DNA of 64,000 nucleotides from Bosea sp. 685 (GCF_031884435.1 NZ_CP134779.1:2418001-2482000), one strand, 5' to 3'. Positions 17,131 through 26,444 are shown, numbered from the stretch's first letter. Numbers and translations are program-made. The notes: a model not told the origin generated them from the sequence alone.

Positions 17131-17297
17131 TGATGATCTGCGGCCCCTCCATACCGCGAAAGCGCGGGCATCGGCCGCCATGCATGGTGCGCCGGCTCGA
17201 TGCCCCCGTGACGCGCGCCGAGGCGCTGTTCATGGAGATCTGCGACGGACAGATGGCGCGCTATGTCGATCAGGAGATGGGCGAGCTGACCGCGTAA
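17131..17297 (+). pseudogene. possible 3' fragment of an unidentified gene
   Basis: An open frame ending at the TAA at 17295-17297 reads, over its last 30 codons, like a real protein end (VTRAEALFMEICDGQMARY, then VDQEMGELTA). It has protein-like composition, but there is no sensible start or full domain upstream, where the frame runs into a repeat-like segment. I do not recognise the family. It may be the tail of a gene otherwise deleted, or chance. Confidence 0.3.
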
Positions 17298-17322
17298 AGT
17301 CGAAGCCGCGCGTCTGGATGCA

Positions 17323-17982
17323 TCAGACCGCGGGTTTCCTGGCGGTCAGATTCGCTGCGAGGCCGGCCATCGTTTCCGGCTTGATGAGTCCGAGCGCTCC
17401 CGCAACGTGCCACCAGCCATGGTCGGCCTGGCGCACAATGGTGCATTCCGCGCTGACGCCCATATGTTGCCCTTCGAAGGAATGCCCCACGGCGATGTGA
17501 GCGACCTCGTCGGGTAATCCTACGGTCAGGCAGACATGCATGCCGAAGACCGAGTGCCGGAAGGTCGGAAAGCCGCTATCGGCCGGAGCGGCGGCCCAGC
17601 GCTGCCTATTGCTGGGGTCGAACTCATAGGGCTTGCCGACGTCGTGGCAGGCGGCGCCCGCGAGGAGGATGTTCCAGTCGATCTGCGTTTCCGGATAGGC
17701 CTGCTCGAATTCCAACGCGATGACCTTCGCGTAGCGTAACACACCGCGCAGATGATCGGCTTGCGTTCCTTGCCGAAGCACGGGGGCTCCCGGATTGCCG
17801 TCGGGCGGGATTTCGGAGATGCGCGTGAAGTCCGAGCAGCATAGGGAATAGGCCCAGGCATCGACGACCTTCTCCCGCAACGCCTCGTCGGGGACCATGG
17901 CGATCTCCGGGAAATCCTCCATGATGTTTTGACGAAGCAGGTCTGTCACGGGGCGGCGCGGCCGCGAATAGTGCTGGATCAT
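17323..17982 (-). CDS. HD-domain protein
   Basis: The 219-residue protein carries an HD metal-site pattern: DHLRGVLRYA (His), GAACHDVGKPYEF (the HD pair, about residues 102-114), FRHSVFGMHV (His), VGHSFEG and a late Asp in VRQADHGWW. HD proteins are metal-dependent phosphohydrolases or, in the cyanamide hydratase branch, other hydrolases. Which applies cannot be told. It follows the MFS transporter gene by 34 bases on the same strand and probably shares its transcript, so it may act on the transported compound. Confidence 0.8.
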   Translation of the reverse strand: MIQHYSRPRRPVTDLLRQNIMEDFPEIAMVPDEALREKVVDAWAYSLCCSDFTRISEIPPDGNPGAPVLRQGTQADHLRGVLRYAKVIALEFEQAYPETQIDWNILLAGAACHDVGKPYEFDPSNRQRWAAAPADSGFPTFRHSVFGMHVCLTVGLPDEVAHIAVGHSFEGQHMGVSAECTIVRQADHGWWHVAGALGLIKPETMAGLAANLTARKPAV

Positions 17983-18016
17983 GTCTGTCTCGCTTTCGCG
18001 GGATTGGAGAGAGGCC

Positions 18017-19297
18017 TCAAGCCGCTACCGGCGCGTGTTGCGGTGCGATCGGCTTGCGGGCCAGCGTCAGCGTTGCGATCGCTCCGCAAACCAGCAGCGC
18101 TGCCGCGATGCGGAAGGCCCAGCTGTAGCCGCCCGTTCCCGAGACGACATAGCCCGTGATGATCGGGGCGATCAGGCCGAAGGAGTTGCCGCCGAAGGCC
18201 GTGATCGCGATCACGCGGGATACGTCGCGCGGATTGCGTAAAAGGTCGCTGGCGAGCGTGAAGTTGAGGCCAGCCCCTGTCGTGCAGCCGGTCAGAACCA
18301 CGGTCAAAACGGCCAGCAGCTGCCAGAGTTCGCCAACGACCGGAGCCAGCAGGATCGCGGTCGCCAGCAAAGCCATCGCGGCGATGAAGTAGCGGCGCCG
18401 GCCGGCCCGTATGGCCTCCGACGAGAGGCTGCGGTCGCTGATGCGGGCGATGATCAGGCCGAGCACCATCGTGAGGAGATAGGGGATCGCGGTGAGATAA
18501 CCCGTGTTCATCGTCGAAAGTTCGCGGGTCGACTGCAGATAGGTCGGTAGCCAGGTCAGGAAGAGATAGGCGGTGTAGACGAGGCAGGCCTGGGTGATGA
18601 TCAGGCCCCAGATGCTGGCTTGCGACAGGAGATAGCCCAGCGATGAAGGGGCAGGGTCGTTTGCCGCGTCGCTCGCGCGCTCACCATTGCGCTCGGCAAG
18701 GATCTTCTGGCGCTCGGCGTCGGGAAGCCAGGAAACCTTGTCGGGCGTCTCGTACCATGTCCACCAGAATGCCAGCCAGACGAAGCCGATCACACCGAGG
18801 ACCACGAAGGCCGTGCGCCAGTCGAAGGTGCTGACGAGCGCTGCAACGACAATCGCCCCCAGTGCCGGCCCTGCGGAGGAGCCGCCATTGAACAGCGTCG
18901 TGACGAGGCCGCGCTCCTTTTCAGGAAACCAGTCCCGGATCACACGTCCGCAAGCCGGGAATGTCGTCGCTTCGCTCGCTCCCATCACGAGGCGCGCTGC
19001 AAAGATCGAGTACAGGCCGGTGGTCGCTGCGGTCAGCGCCGTGGCTGCCGACCAGATCGCGATGCCGCCGCCGACCATCTGCTTGGCGCCGATGCGCTCG
19101 ACGAGAAGGCCAAGCGGGATCAGGCAGATCACATAGGTCCAGAGGAAGCCAGAGAACAGATAGCCCATCTGAATCGGCGACAAGCCGAACTCGGCCGCGA
19201 TCGGCTTGGAGGCGACCGACAGCGCGATGCGGTCGATGTAGTTGATGATGACGGCCGTAAAGATCAGCAGCGCGATCCAGGCGCGGCGATAGGTCAT
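18017..19297 (-). CDS. MFS transporter, anion:cation symporter (ACS) type
   Basis: The 426-residue protein has twelve predicted membrane spans. Its first span (WIALLIFTAVIINYIDRIAL) with the D-R pair, and RLVMGASEATTFPACGRVIRDWFP after span 4, are typical of ACS-family sugar-acid and carboxylate importers. The start at 19297 has GGGAGA upstream; a longer open frame into the regulator gene lacks support. It is divergent from a LysR gene, which probably controls it. Confidence 0.87.
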   Translation of the reverse strand: MTYRRAWIALLIFTAVIINYIDRIALSVASKPIAAEFGLSPIQMGYLFSGFLWTYVICLIPLGLLVERIGAKQMVGGGIAIWSAATALTAATTGLYSIFAARLVMGASEATTFPACGRVIRDWFPEKERGLVTTLFNGGSSAGPALGAIVVAALVSTFDWRTAFVVLGVIGFVWLAFWWTWYETPDKVSWLPDAERQKILAERNGERASDAANDPAPSSLGYLLSQASIWGLIITQACLVYTAYLFLTWLPTYLQSTRELSTMNTGYLTAIPYLLTMVLGLIIARISDRSLSSEAIRAGRRRYFIAAMALLATAILLAPVVGELWQLLAVLTVVLTGCTTGAGLNFTLASDLLRNPRDVSRVIAITAFGGNSFGLIAPIITGYVVSGTGGYSWAFRIAAALLVCGAIATLTLARKPIAPQHAPVAA

Positions 19298-19374
19298 GAG
19301 ATGTCTCCCCCGAACGAATCCCGTCGACCGGCGACGGATTGAGCGCGGGTCTTTGGGCCCGCCGATCCTCAGGG

Positions 19375-19429
19375 CTATATTCATAGGGAGATCGGGTCTA
19401 ATTGGATAACTGAGTCGGAATTCATAGGG
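19375..19429. promoter_or_regulatory. LysR-type control region with two direct repeats
   Basis: ATTCATAGGG occurs at 19379-19388 and again at 19420-19429, exactly 41 bases apart, close to four helical turns and on the same face. The first copy overlaps the inverted repeat CTAT-ATTC-ATAG (19375-19386). The region lies between the divergent MFS and LysR starts. LysR regulators typically bind an activation and a recognition site in such intergenic regions. Confidence 0.5.
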
Positions 19430-19436
19430 TTTTCTG

Positions 19437-20339
19437 ATGAGTCGTTTCTCCATCGCGCAGCTTGAGGCGTTCTACTGGACCGCTGAGCTCGGCTCCGTGC
19501 AGAAAGCGGCGGAGAAGCTCAACATCGCGCAGCCGACGCTGTCGCTGCGCCTGCGCCAGCTCGAATCGGATCTGTCATCGCCGGTGTTGGAACGTGCCGG
19601 GCGTGGCATTCGCCTGACGCGAGAGGGACATACATTTCTCAGGCATACCCAGCTGGTGCTGGCTGCCCATCGCGAGCTTCAGGCCTCCTCGCTGGTCGCC
19701 GAGGTCAGCGGCGCCCTTCGCTTCGGCGTCGCGGAGGGATTTGCCGTGGCGTGCCTGCCGCGGATCATCCCGGGCCTGCGCGAGGCATTTCCGCTGCTGC
19801 GGCCGGAATGGACGGTGGGAACCAGCACGGGGCTGGAGCAAAATCTGATCGACGGGCGGCTCGACATCGCCATTCTGGTCGATCCCATCGGCCAGCGCGA
19901 CATTCGCCTGTCCTCGCTCGGGATTCAGGGAAATGTCTGGGCCGCCGCTGCCGGCTCAGGGCTGCGGGGCGGGGAGACGGCGAGCGAGCTTGCCCGGCTG
20001 ACCATCATAACGACGCCTCCGCCCACGCCGATGTACAGGCTCACCATGAGCTGGTTCGCCGATGGGCAGGAGCAGCCCGGCCCGCTTTGCATCTGCTCGA
20101 GCCTGAACGCGTCGCTTCAGCTGGTCTCCGCCGGAATCGGGATCGGCGCCTTTCCTGCAAGAATGGTGGAGGCTTTTCCGTCGGGGGGTAGCATCATGAC
20201 GTTCCAGTCCGACCCACCGCTTCAGCCCGGCCGCGTCTACGTGGCCGACAGGGCGGATTCCGACCACGCCCGGACTGCGGCGGTCATTCGGGTCCTGGAG
20301 ACGGTGACGCGGGAGATGGATTACTTCTCGGCCCCCTGA
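19437..20339 (+). CDS. LysR-family transcriptional regulator
   Basis: The 300-residue protein has an N-terminal LysR helix-turn-helix (FSIAQLEAFYWTAELGSVQK, then AAEKLNIAQPTLSLRLRQLE, residues 4-43) and a periplasmic-binding-like effector domain beginning near residue 90 (GALRFGVAEGFAVACLP). It is divergent from the MFS/HD-domain unit and very likely regulates it. The effector is probably the transported organic acid. Confidence 0.9.
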   Translation: MSRFSIAQLEAFYWTAELGSVQKAAEKLNIAQPTLSLRLRQLESDLSSPVLERAGRGIRLTREGHTFLRHTQLVLAAHRELQASSLVAEVSGALRFGVAEGFAVACLPRIIPGLREAFPLLRPEWTVGTSTGLEQNLIDGRLDIAILVDPIGQRDIRLSSLGIQGNVWAAAAGSGLRGGETASELARLTIITTPPPTPMYRLTMSWFADGQEQPGPLCICSSLNASLQLVSAGIGIGAFPARMVEAFPSGGSIMTFQSDPPLQPGRVYVADRADSDHARTAAVIRVLETVTREMDYFSAP

Positions 20340-20467
20340 GGACAGCCACTCCCGGCGAAGATCAACTGGATTTGTCGACGCGATGCCACGGTCGCGCTGG
20401 CAGCGCCGCTCTAGTCTGCGGGGCACAAGGCCGACCACCCACCACCATTCAAATCGATCCGGTCCCG

Positions 20468-21205
20468 TCAATGCAGCGGGATGATCGTCTCGACTAGGCC
20501 GTGGCCTTCGATCGCGACCTGGCGGCGGCGCAGCGGCGTGCCGTAGAGAGCGCTCAGATTGCTCTCGCTCATCACTGTGTCGACGGGCCCCTGGCGCTGA
20601 TCCTCCGGCCCCATCAGCAGCAGCGCCTCATCGGCGACCTCAAGCGCATGGGTCGGCAGATGCGTGCTGAACAGGATCGCGTGCTCGCCGGCAGCGCGCA
20701 GGTCGCGCAGCACGGCGACGAGGCGGCTCTGATTGGCGAGATCGAGCGCCGAGGCCGGCTCGTCGAGCACCAGGACGGGCGATTGCGTCGCTAAGGCGCG
20801 CGCCAGCAGCACGAGCTGGCGCTCGCCGCCCGAGAGCCGGTCGAGCCGCTGCTCGGCGAAGGCCTCGGCGCCGATGCGTGCCAGCGCTGCGCGGGCGATG
20901 TCGTAGTCGGCGCGGCGCGGCGTTCCGAACAGGCCAAGCGACCGGGCGCGCGCCATCACCACGACATCGAGCGCACGATAAGGCAGGGGCGCGATCACCT
21001 GCGGCACATAGGCGACGAGCGGCGGCGCCTCGCGCGTGCCTTCGTCCAGCTTATCGAGCCCCGTGACGGCCTTGATCAGCGTGGTCTTGCCGCGCCCGTT
21101 CGGGCCGAGCACGGCGACGCAGCGCCCCGGCGCCAGCGCGAGGTCGAGCCCGCGGAAGATCCAGCGCTCGCCGCGGCGGATGCCGGCGCCTTTCAACGCG
21201 ATCAT
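20468..21205 (-). CDS. iron/siderophore ABC transporter ATPase
   Basis: The 245-residue ATPase has Walker A GPNGRGKT at residues 34-41, signature LSGGERQ, and Walker B VLVLDEPASALDLANQ, as in FecE/FhuC/BtuD-type importers. The ATG at 21205 overlaps the permease stop (ATGA). It is the last gene of a four-gene iron-uptake operon (receptor, binding protein, permease, ATPase). A long upstream open extension overlaps the permease gene and is not coding. Confidence 0.88.
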   Translation of the reverse strand: MIALKGAGIRRGERWIFRGLDLALAPGRCVAVLGPNGRGKTTLIKAVTGLDKLDEGTREAPPLVAYVPQVIAPLPYRALDVVVMARARSLGLFGTPRRADYDIARAALARIGAEAFAEQRLDRLSGGERQLVLLARALATQSPVLVLDEPASALDLANQSRLVAVLRDLRAAGEHAILFSTHLPTHALEVADEALLLMGPEDQRQGPVDTVMSESNLSALYGTPLRRRQVAIEGHGLVETIIPLH

Positions 21206-22248
21206 GCCGCCAGCTCCCGGCGCTGACGCTGGCGCAGCAGCAGTGCGAAAACTGGAGCACCGACGATCGCGGTCAGAACGCCGAGCGGGATCTCGGCGGC
21301 CACCGCCGTGCGGGCGATGGTATCGACCAGCACCAGATAGGATGCGCCGAGCAGGGCCGAGGCCGGGATCAGCAGGCGATGATCCTCGCCGGCGACCATA
21401 CGCGCGGCATGCGGCACGACGAGGCCGACCCAGCCGATGACGCCGGCGAAGGCGACGACGGTCGCCTCCATCAGCGCCACAGCCAGGAAGACGAGCCAAC
21501 GGTCGCGCTCGACCGGCAGGCCGAGCGCGCGCGCATCGTCCTCGCCGAGCGAGAGCACATTGATGCGGAAGCGCAGGCCGAGCACGAGCATGAGGGCGAG
21601 CGCGAGCACGGGAGCGGCGGCTGCGAACTGGCGCCAGCTCGCCGTGGCGAAGCTGCCCATCAGCCAGAACACGATCGCCGGCAATGAACTGTCGGGCTCG
21701 GCGACGAATTGCGTCAGGCTGACCAGCGCGCTGAACAGCGCCGCGACGATGACGCCGGTCAGCACGACGGTGACCGTGCCCGAGCGACCATCGACGCGGG
21801 CGATGGCGCCGACCAGCAGCAAGGCGGCGGAACCTGCAAGAAAAGCCGAGCCGATCAGGAACCAGCCGGACAGGCCGAGCAGGATCGCGACCGCGCCGCC
21901 GAAAGAGGCGCCGGAGGAGACGCCGAGGATATGCGGCGAGACCAACGGGTTGCGCAGCACGCCCTGCATAGCGGCGCCGGCGGCCGCAAGCGCGGCGCCG
22001 CAGATGGCGGTGAGCAGGACGCGCGGCAGCCTGACCAGCAGCACGATGCGCTCCTGCAATTCGCTCCAGCTTGGGTCGACGGGAACGATGCGGGAGAGGA
22101 CGATGCCGAGCACGGTGCCGGGCGAAAGCGAGAGCCGGCCGGCGCAGAGGGCGGCGACCATGACAAGGCCGAGCCCGACCGCCAGGGCGACCATGACGAG
22201 GGTCGCGCCACGGTCATACGACACCGATCCGCCAGCCGCGATGCTCAT
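21202..22248 (-). CDS. FecCD-family ABC permease
   Basis: The 348-residue membrane protein has the FecCD landmarks: RLPRVLLTAICGAALAAAGA near residue 75, QGVLRNPLVSPHILGVSSGA at about 95-114, and FAGVIGWVGLVVPHAARMV toward the C-terminus. It forms the inner-membrane channel for ferric siderophore (or cobalamin) import. Its start overlaps the stop of the binding-protein gene by 4 bases. Confidence 0.9.
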   Translation of the reverse strand: MSIAAGGSVSYDRGATLVMVALAVGLGLVMVAALCAGRLSLSPGTVLGIVLSRIVPVDPSWSELQERIVLLVRLPRVLLTAICGAALAAAGAAMQGVLRNPLVSPHILGVSSGASFGGAVAILLGLSGWFLIGSAFLAGSAALLLVGAIARVDGRSGTVTVVLTGVIVAALFSALVSLTQFVAEPDSSLPAIVFWLMGSFATASWRQFAAAAPVLALALMLVLGLRFRINVLSLGEDDARALGLPVERDRWLVFLAVALMEATVVAFAGVIGWVGLVVPHAARMVAGEDHRLLIPASALLGASYLVLVDTIARTAVAAEIPLGVLTAIVGAPVFALLLRQRQRRELAA

Positions 22249-23321
22249 GGCCGTGCGAAGCGCGAATAGGCCCGGGACGAGCCGTTCACATCGAGCCGCA
22301 GGACCTGGTCGAGATCGCTCTCCGAGGCTGCGAAACCATAGAGATCGCGAAAGCCCTCGCGCAATTCGTGGCGCAGGTCGATAGCCGGGCCGGGCTCGTG
22401 CAGCAAGGCCGCGAGCCAGAGCCAGAGGAAGGGGTTCTCCTGCGTCGGCGGCTCCCAGCGATAGGCGCCGGTCGGGATCTTGTACACGCGCTTGTCCTTC
22501 GCCGCCCGCGTGCCCGACAGGATCGGATCGTCGAGGACGGTCTGCGGCGTCAGGTCAGGGATGGCGCTGTTGAGCAGGATGACATCGGGGTCCCAGATCA
22601 TCATCTGCTCGGCTGAAGCCGTCTTGGAGCCTGTCAGCCCATCGGCAGCATTGCGTCCGCCCGCGAGCGAGATCGCGTACCCCATGATGCTCTCCTCGCC
22701 CGTGGCGACGAAGCGCCCGGCCGAGCGGGAGAGGAAGAGGATGCGCGGCGCCTTTGCGCGGAGTTCGGGCGTCCGCAAGGGCGCGAGCCGCTCCGCCACC
22801 GCCTTGCGCCAGCCGATGATGGCTTCGGCGCGCGCATCGGCGCCGATCGCGGCGCCCAGCATCGCGATGTTGCGGCGGCTGATTTCCTCGTCGCCATAGA
22901 TCACCAATGCGGTGGTCAGGCCGGCATTGATCAGCGGGCCGATGATGTCGGTGCCGCGCTCGCCCCGTTGCAGCACGAGGTCGGGCCGGGTTGCCGCGAT
23001 GGCCTCGACATTCGGCATGAAGGCGGTCGCGCCCGGCATGACGAAGTTGGTCTCGACCTGGGCGATCCCGGGGAAGATGCGCGCAAGCAGGCTCTCGCGC
23101 GCAATCGCGCGCACGATCGGATGCATGCCGAGCAGCCGCTTGGGCGAACGGTCCAGCGCCATCAAGGTCGGCGCGGCCGGGATCGGCAAAGCGATGATGC
23201 GCGAGGCCGGGGCGCTCAGCGAGATCGGCCGGCCGGCGAGATCCTCGAAGGCGACGGGCTGGGCCTCGGCCAGCCCCGCCGACAGTCCGGCAAGCAGCGC
23301 CCCGAGGACGAGCCCGCGCAT
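22245..23321 (-). CDS. ABC transporter substrate-binding protein, iron/siderophore type
   Basis: The 358-residue protein has a signal peptide (MRGLVLGALLAGLSAGLAEA) followed by QPVAFEDLAGRPISLSAPAS, the usual opening of siderophore-binding proteins. PDLVLQRGERG is the central-strand segment. It is encoded between the TonB-dependent receptor (its ATG abuts the receptor stop) and the permease, so it carries the chelate across the periplasm. Confidence 0.86.
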   Translation of the reverse strand: MRGLVLGALLAGLSAGLAEAQPVAFEDLAGRPISLSAPASRIIALPIPAAPTLMALDRSPKRLLGMHPIVRAIARESLLARIFPGIAQVETNFVMPGATAFMPNVEAIAATRPDLVLQRGERGTDIIGPLINAGLTTALVIYGDEEISRRNIAMLGAAIGADARAEAIIGWRKAVAERLAPLRTPELRAKAPRILFLSRSAGRFVATGEESIMGYAISLAGGRNAADGLTGSKTASAEQMMIWDPDVILLNSAIPDLTPQTVLDDPILSGTRAAKDKRVYKIPTGAYRWEPPTQENPFLWLWLAALLHEPGPAIDLRHELREGFRDLYGFAASESDLDQVLRLDVNGSSRAYSRFARP

Positions 23322-25450
23322 CAGAAGCCGAGCCGCGCCGTCAATACGGCCTGGAAAGGCTCGCCGACCGCGACATTGAGATTATTGACCGCGGAGGGGT
23401 AGTAGACCTTGTCGAACAGGTTCTTGACGTTGAGCTGCAGGTCGAGTGGGTGGCCGTTGAGCTTGGTCTCATAGGACACGAAGAGATCGGCGACGGTGTA
23501 TTCCGGCAGGTAGAACGAGTTTGCCGCGTCGCCCGGGCGACGGCCGACATAGCGCGCGCCGGCGCCGGCGCGCAGCCGCCCCGGCCCAATCTGGCCGAAA
23601 TCATAGGTCAGGAACAGGGCGCCACTGTTGCGCGCCACGTTGGGCAGGCTGGAGCCCGGCGCCAGCGTCGGATCATCCGAGACCTTGAGGTCCGTATAGG
23701 CATAGTTGGCGGCGATCGAGAGCTGCTCGGTCAGATTGCCGGCGAGCTCGAACTCGGCGCCGCGCGAGCGCACCCGCCCGGCGGTCCGCGCGATCGTCGT
23801 GCCGCCCACCGTCTCGGTGTAGAGCACGTTGCGCTTGTCGATGTCGAAGATCGCCGCCGTGGCGGTCAGGCCGAAAGGCAGCTCCGCCTTGGCGCCGACT
23901 TCGTAAGACTTGCCCTCCTCAGGCGGCAAGGCGCCGATCGCCTGCGAGATCGAGGAGTTCGGCTTGAAGGATTCGGTGTAGCTCGCATAGACCGAGACCG
24001 CCGGGGTGAGCTTGTAGAGGATGCCGGCGCGCGGGATCACCTTGTTGCCGCTGATGTCGGTATTGACTAGGAACGGCCGGCCGCGCCCGGCATATTGGTC
24101 GAAGGCCTGGATGCGCGCACCGCCGACGAGGCTGAGCTGATCGGTCAGCCACAGCGTGTCCTGGATATAGGCCGAGGCCGTCTCCAAGCACTCGGTCTGG
24201 TCGCTGTCCGAGGCGACGACGCTCCGGCTTGCGGCCAGCCGCCCGTGCACCGGGCGGTAGATGTTGAACCCGGTCGCGTTGGCGCTGCGGATCAGGTCGG
24301 TGCGAATGACCTTGCTGTAGTCGTAGGAGGCGCCGATCAGGAATTCATTGGTGAAGCCGAACAGTTTCTCGCGCCCGGTCAGATCGACGCGCAGGGCGTG
24401 GACGTCGAAATTGGAATCCTGGGTCGCGTCGGCGCGGCGGGTCACGGCCCCTGTCGCGGAATTATAGGCGATCACCCGCGCCTGATTGTCGTTGTACCAG
24501 TTGTGGCTGTAGGCGTAATGCGCCTTCAGGGACCAGTTCGCGTTGAAGCGGTGGTCGATCTCGATTCCGGCGAGCTGGTTCTCGCCCTCGGTGACGTTGT
24601 AGCGCTCGTCGAAGCGGTGGCGCGACGAGACGCGCACGGGCCGCCCCGTAGCGGTATCGAAGATCGTGCCGCGGTCGAACGGCACCTTGTACTGCGAATA
24701 TTGCGCATAGACGCGGATCGTCGTGTCGGGCCCGAAATAGGTCAGCGAGGGCGCCAGCATGCGCGTGCGGTTCATGCCGTATTCGCGCCAATAGTCGCTG
24801 GTCTGGACATCGCCGATCAGGCGATAGGCGAAGCCGCTCTGGCCGATCGGCCCGGTCATGTCGACGGTCGTGCCGCCGCCATTCTTGCCGCCGCCGAAGC
24901 TGCTCATCCGCGTCTCGATGGTGTTGCGCGCGGTCAGCTCCGGCTTCTTGGTGATGATGTTGACGATGCCGCCGGGGTCGACGATGCCGAAGAGCAGCGT
25001 CGCGGGGCCTTTCAGCACCTCGACGCGCTCGGCCGTGGCGTCGAAAGCGCGCGGGGAGGCGACACGGAGACCGTCGCGCATGATCGAGCCGTCGCGATTG
25101 TCGCCGAAGCCGCGCTTGGCGAAGGCGTCCTGCGTGCCGCCAAGCGTATTGGCCTGGACGACGCCGGCGACATTGGCGAGCGCGTCATCGAGGCTGCGCG
25201 CCGCCTGATCGCGCAGCACCTGCGGCGACACCACCGTCACGGATTGCGGGATATCGACGAGCGGCTTCTCCGCGCCACCCGCGACCGAGGAACGCAAGGG
25301 TTGGTAGCCGCGCGCTGCGCTCTCGCCCTGAACCCTGATCTCGTCGAGCACGACGGTGTCGGCCGCAGCCTGCGTCTGTGCGCCTGCTGCCACGGGCCAG
25401 GCGCAGGCAAGCGATGTCATCGCAAGGAAGGGGCGGCGCAGGCTGGTCAT
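23321..25450 (-). CDS. TonB-dependent siderophore receptor
   Basis: The 709-residue outer-membrane receptor has a signal peptide (cleavage near AAGAQ, residue 25). A TonB-box-like segment (DTVVLDEIRVQGE) follows. The plug domain contains DIPQSVTVVSPQVLRDQAA and LFGIVDPGGIVNIITKKP, the family signature for ferrisiderophore receptors. A 22-strand barrel follows and ends in the aromatic residue of ARLGF. It heads the iron-uptake operon. Upstream sequence is unusually AT-rich and holds an inverted repeat that may respond to iron. Confidence 0.92.
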   Translation of the reverse strand: MTSLRRPFLAMTSLACAWPVAAGAQTQAAADTVVLDEIRVQGESAARGYQPLRSSVAGGAEKPLVDIPQSVTVVSPQVLRDQAARSLDDALANVAGVVQANTLGGTQDAFAKRGFGDNRDGSIMRDGLRVASPRAFDATAERVEVLKGPATLLFGIVDPGGIVNIITKKPELTARNTIETRMSSFGGGKNGGGTTVDMTGPIGQSGFAYRLIGDVQTSDYWREYGMNRTRMLAPSLTYFGPDTTIRVYAQYSQYKVPFDRGTIFDTATGRPVRVSSRHRFDERYNVTEGENQLAGIEIDHRFNANWSLKAHYAYSHNWYNDNQARVIAYNSATGAVTRRADATQDSNFDVHALRVDLTGREKLFGFTNEFLIGASYDYSKVIRTDLIRSANATGFNIYRPVHGRLAASRSVVASDSDQTECLETASAYIQDTLWLTDQLSLVGGARIQAFDQYAGRGRPFLVNTDISGNKVIPRAGILYKLTPAVSVYASYTESFKPNSSISQAIGALPPEEGKSYEVGAKAELPFGLTATAAIFDIDKRNVLYTETVGGTTIARTAGRVRSRGAEFELAGNLTEQLSIAANYAYTDLKVSDDPTLAPGSSLPNVARNSGALFLTYDFGQIGPGRLRAGAGARYVGRRPGDAANSFYLPEYTVADLFVSYETKLNGHPLDLQLNVKNLFDKVYYPSAVNNLNVAVGEPFQAVLTARLGF

Positions 25451-25534
25451 CGTAACACTCGCAGCAGAGTTTCCGGCGCGGGCGCCAGTTCAGGCTGCGT
25501 GTTAATCGTAGTGGATGTGCGGTGCAATATTGAG

Positions 25535-25557
25535 TTAGTAGATTATAATTATACTAA
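25535..25557 (-). promoter_or_regulatory. AT-rich promoter and inverted repeat upstream of the receptor gene
   Basis: TTAGTA (25535-25540) and TACTAA (25552-25557) form perfect 6-bp arms around an AT-rich centre. On the minus strand the centre contains two TATAAT-like hexamers suited to a -10 box. The site is about 85-105 bases before the receptor start. An iron regulator (Irr, RirA or Fur type) is the natural candidate, but the arms do not match the Irr box closely. Confidence 0.4.
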
Positions 25558-25619
25558 ATTGAAATATTTGCGAGCCCCGGCCGGAATTATACTCAAAGAG
25601 CTCAGTGTCTCTCTCGGAA

Positions 25620-25807
25620 ACAAGGCGAGACAATGATCGATCTGTGCCTCGTCAAATGCGAGGCCGAGCCTGGCCATGCCGGCGTTTCAGCATGCGTCAT
25701 CGCTGGCGTGCAACGCTGCTGACTCGATGGCTGATGCGGCAAGCGCAGTGAGACCGATTAGCCCCATCAACACTAAGGCGATACCGGGTCTGCCGCTGCT
25801 TTAGCCG
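25620..25807. other. intergenic stretch with no supported gene
   Basis: Between the receptor promoter region and the small gene ending at 25808 no coding frame, repeat or RNA could be supported. With the promoter region, the gene-free stretch runs from 25451 to 25807. Confidence 0.5.
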
Positions 25808-26020
25808 TCAGCCGCCAGCCGTCTCCTTGGCCATCGCCTTGTCGAGAATGCTGACGGTTTCCTCCAGGCTTTCCTTCACGCCCAGCATGAAGTCCTTGCG
25901 AAAGCCGATGATCGTGTCAGGCGGTTCGCCCTTGAAGGCGTAGACGACGCTGACTTGCGCAGGGTTGACGTAGACGGGCTTTCCATCGGCAGGCGATGTG
26001 AACTTGCAGAGCTTTGGCAT
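25808..26020 (-). CDS. small conserved-looking hypothetical protein
   Basis: The 70-residue protein (MPKLCKFTSPADGKPVYVNP at the start) has a strand-rich first half and an amphipathic helical end (LEETVSILDKAM). The layout, basic start, VYVNPAQVSVV and a late EETV helix, faintly recalls FlbD/SwrD-type small proteins, but the match is too weak to name it. An AGAAGCCC stretch lies before the start. Codon use is like that of the neighbours. Confidence 0.6.
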   Translation of the reverse strand: MPKLCKFTSPADGKPVYVNPAQVSVVYAFKGEPPDTIIGFRKDFMLGVKESLEETVSILDKAMAKETAGG

Positions 26021-26159
26021 GGGCTTCTCCCCGGCGCGATTCGGCGGAGGCAGCTATACGACAGGCAGTCCCTGCAACGGAAACGTCCGGACCTCGCGCG
26101 CAGCAGGCGCTCCGAAAAGCGCTAGTCAGTCTGGAGCGGACTGCCGGTTGCGTTGCCCG

Positions 26160-26444
26160 TCATGACAGCCGCCGATCGCGAATATCGAGGATGCGCTGAC
26201 AGATCAGCGAGTGATCGGCGAGCAGTTGCTGGAGGGGGCCTATCGGCCGGAAGGCGCGCATGTCCTGGTCTTCCTCCCCCGCCTCGATCCAGTTCGCGAT
26301 CGCCTCATCGGCAACCGCGATCTGATTCTCGGACGGATCGCCGCCAGGCTGCTCGCCCGCCTCCTCGGCGATCCGCAGGGCGATCTTTCGCCGAAGCTCC
26401 TGTTCGAGGGCCAGAAGCGGATCGAGTTCGTCAGTGTATGCCAT
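26160..26444 (-). CDS. small hypothetical protein, DUF2934-like
   Basis: The 94-residue acidic, helical protein has a central block (LRRKIALRIAEEAGEQPGGD and AVADEAIANWIEAGEED) that resembles DUF2934 segments found in small rhizobial proteins. Function is unknown. It stands alone between two short intergenic regions. Confidence 0.55.
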   Translation of the reverse strand: MAYTDELDPLLALEQELRRKIALRIAEEAGEQPGGDPSENQIAVADEAIANWIEAGEEDQDMRAFRPIGPLQQLLADHSLICQRILDIRDRRLS

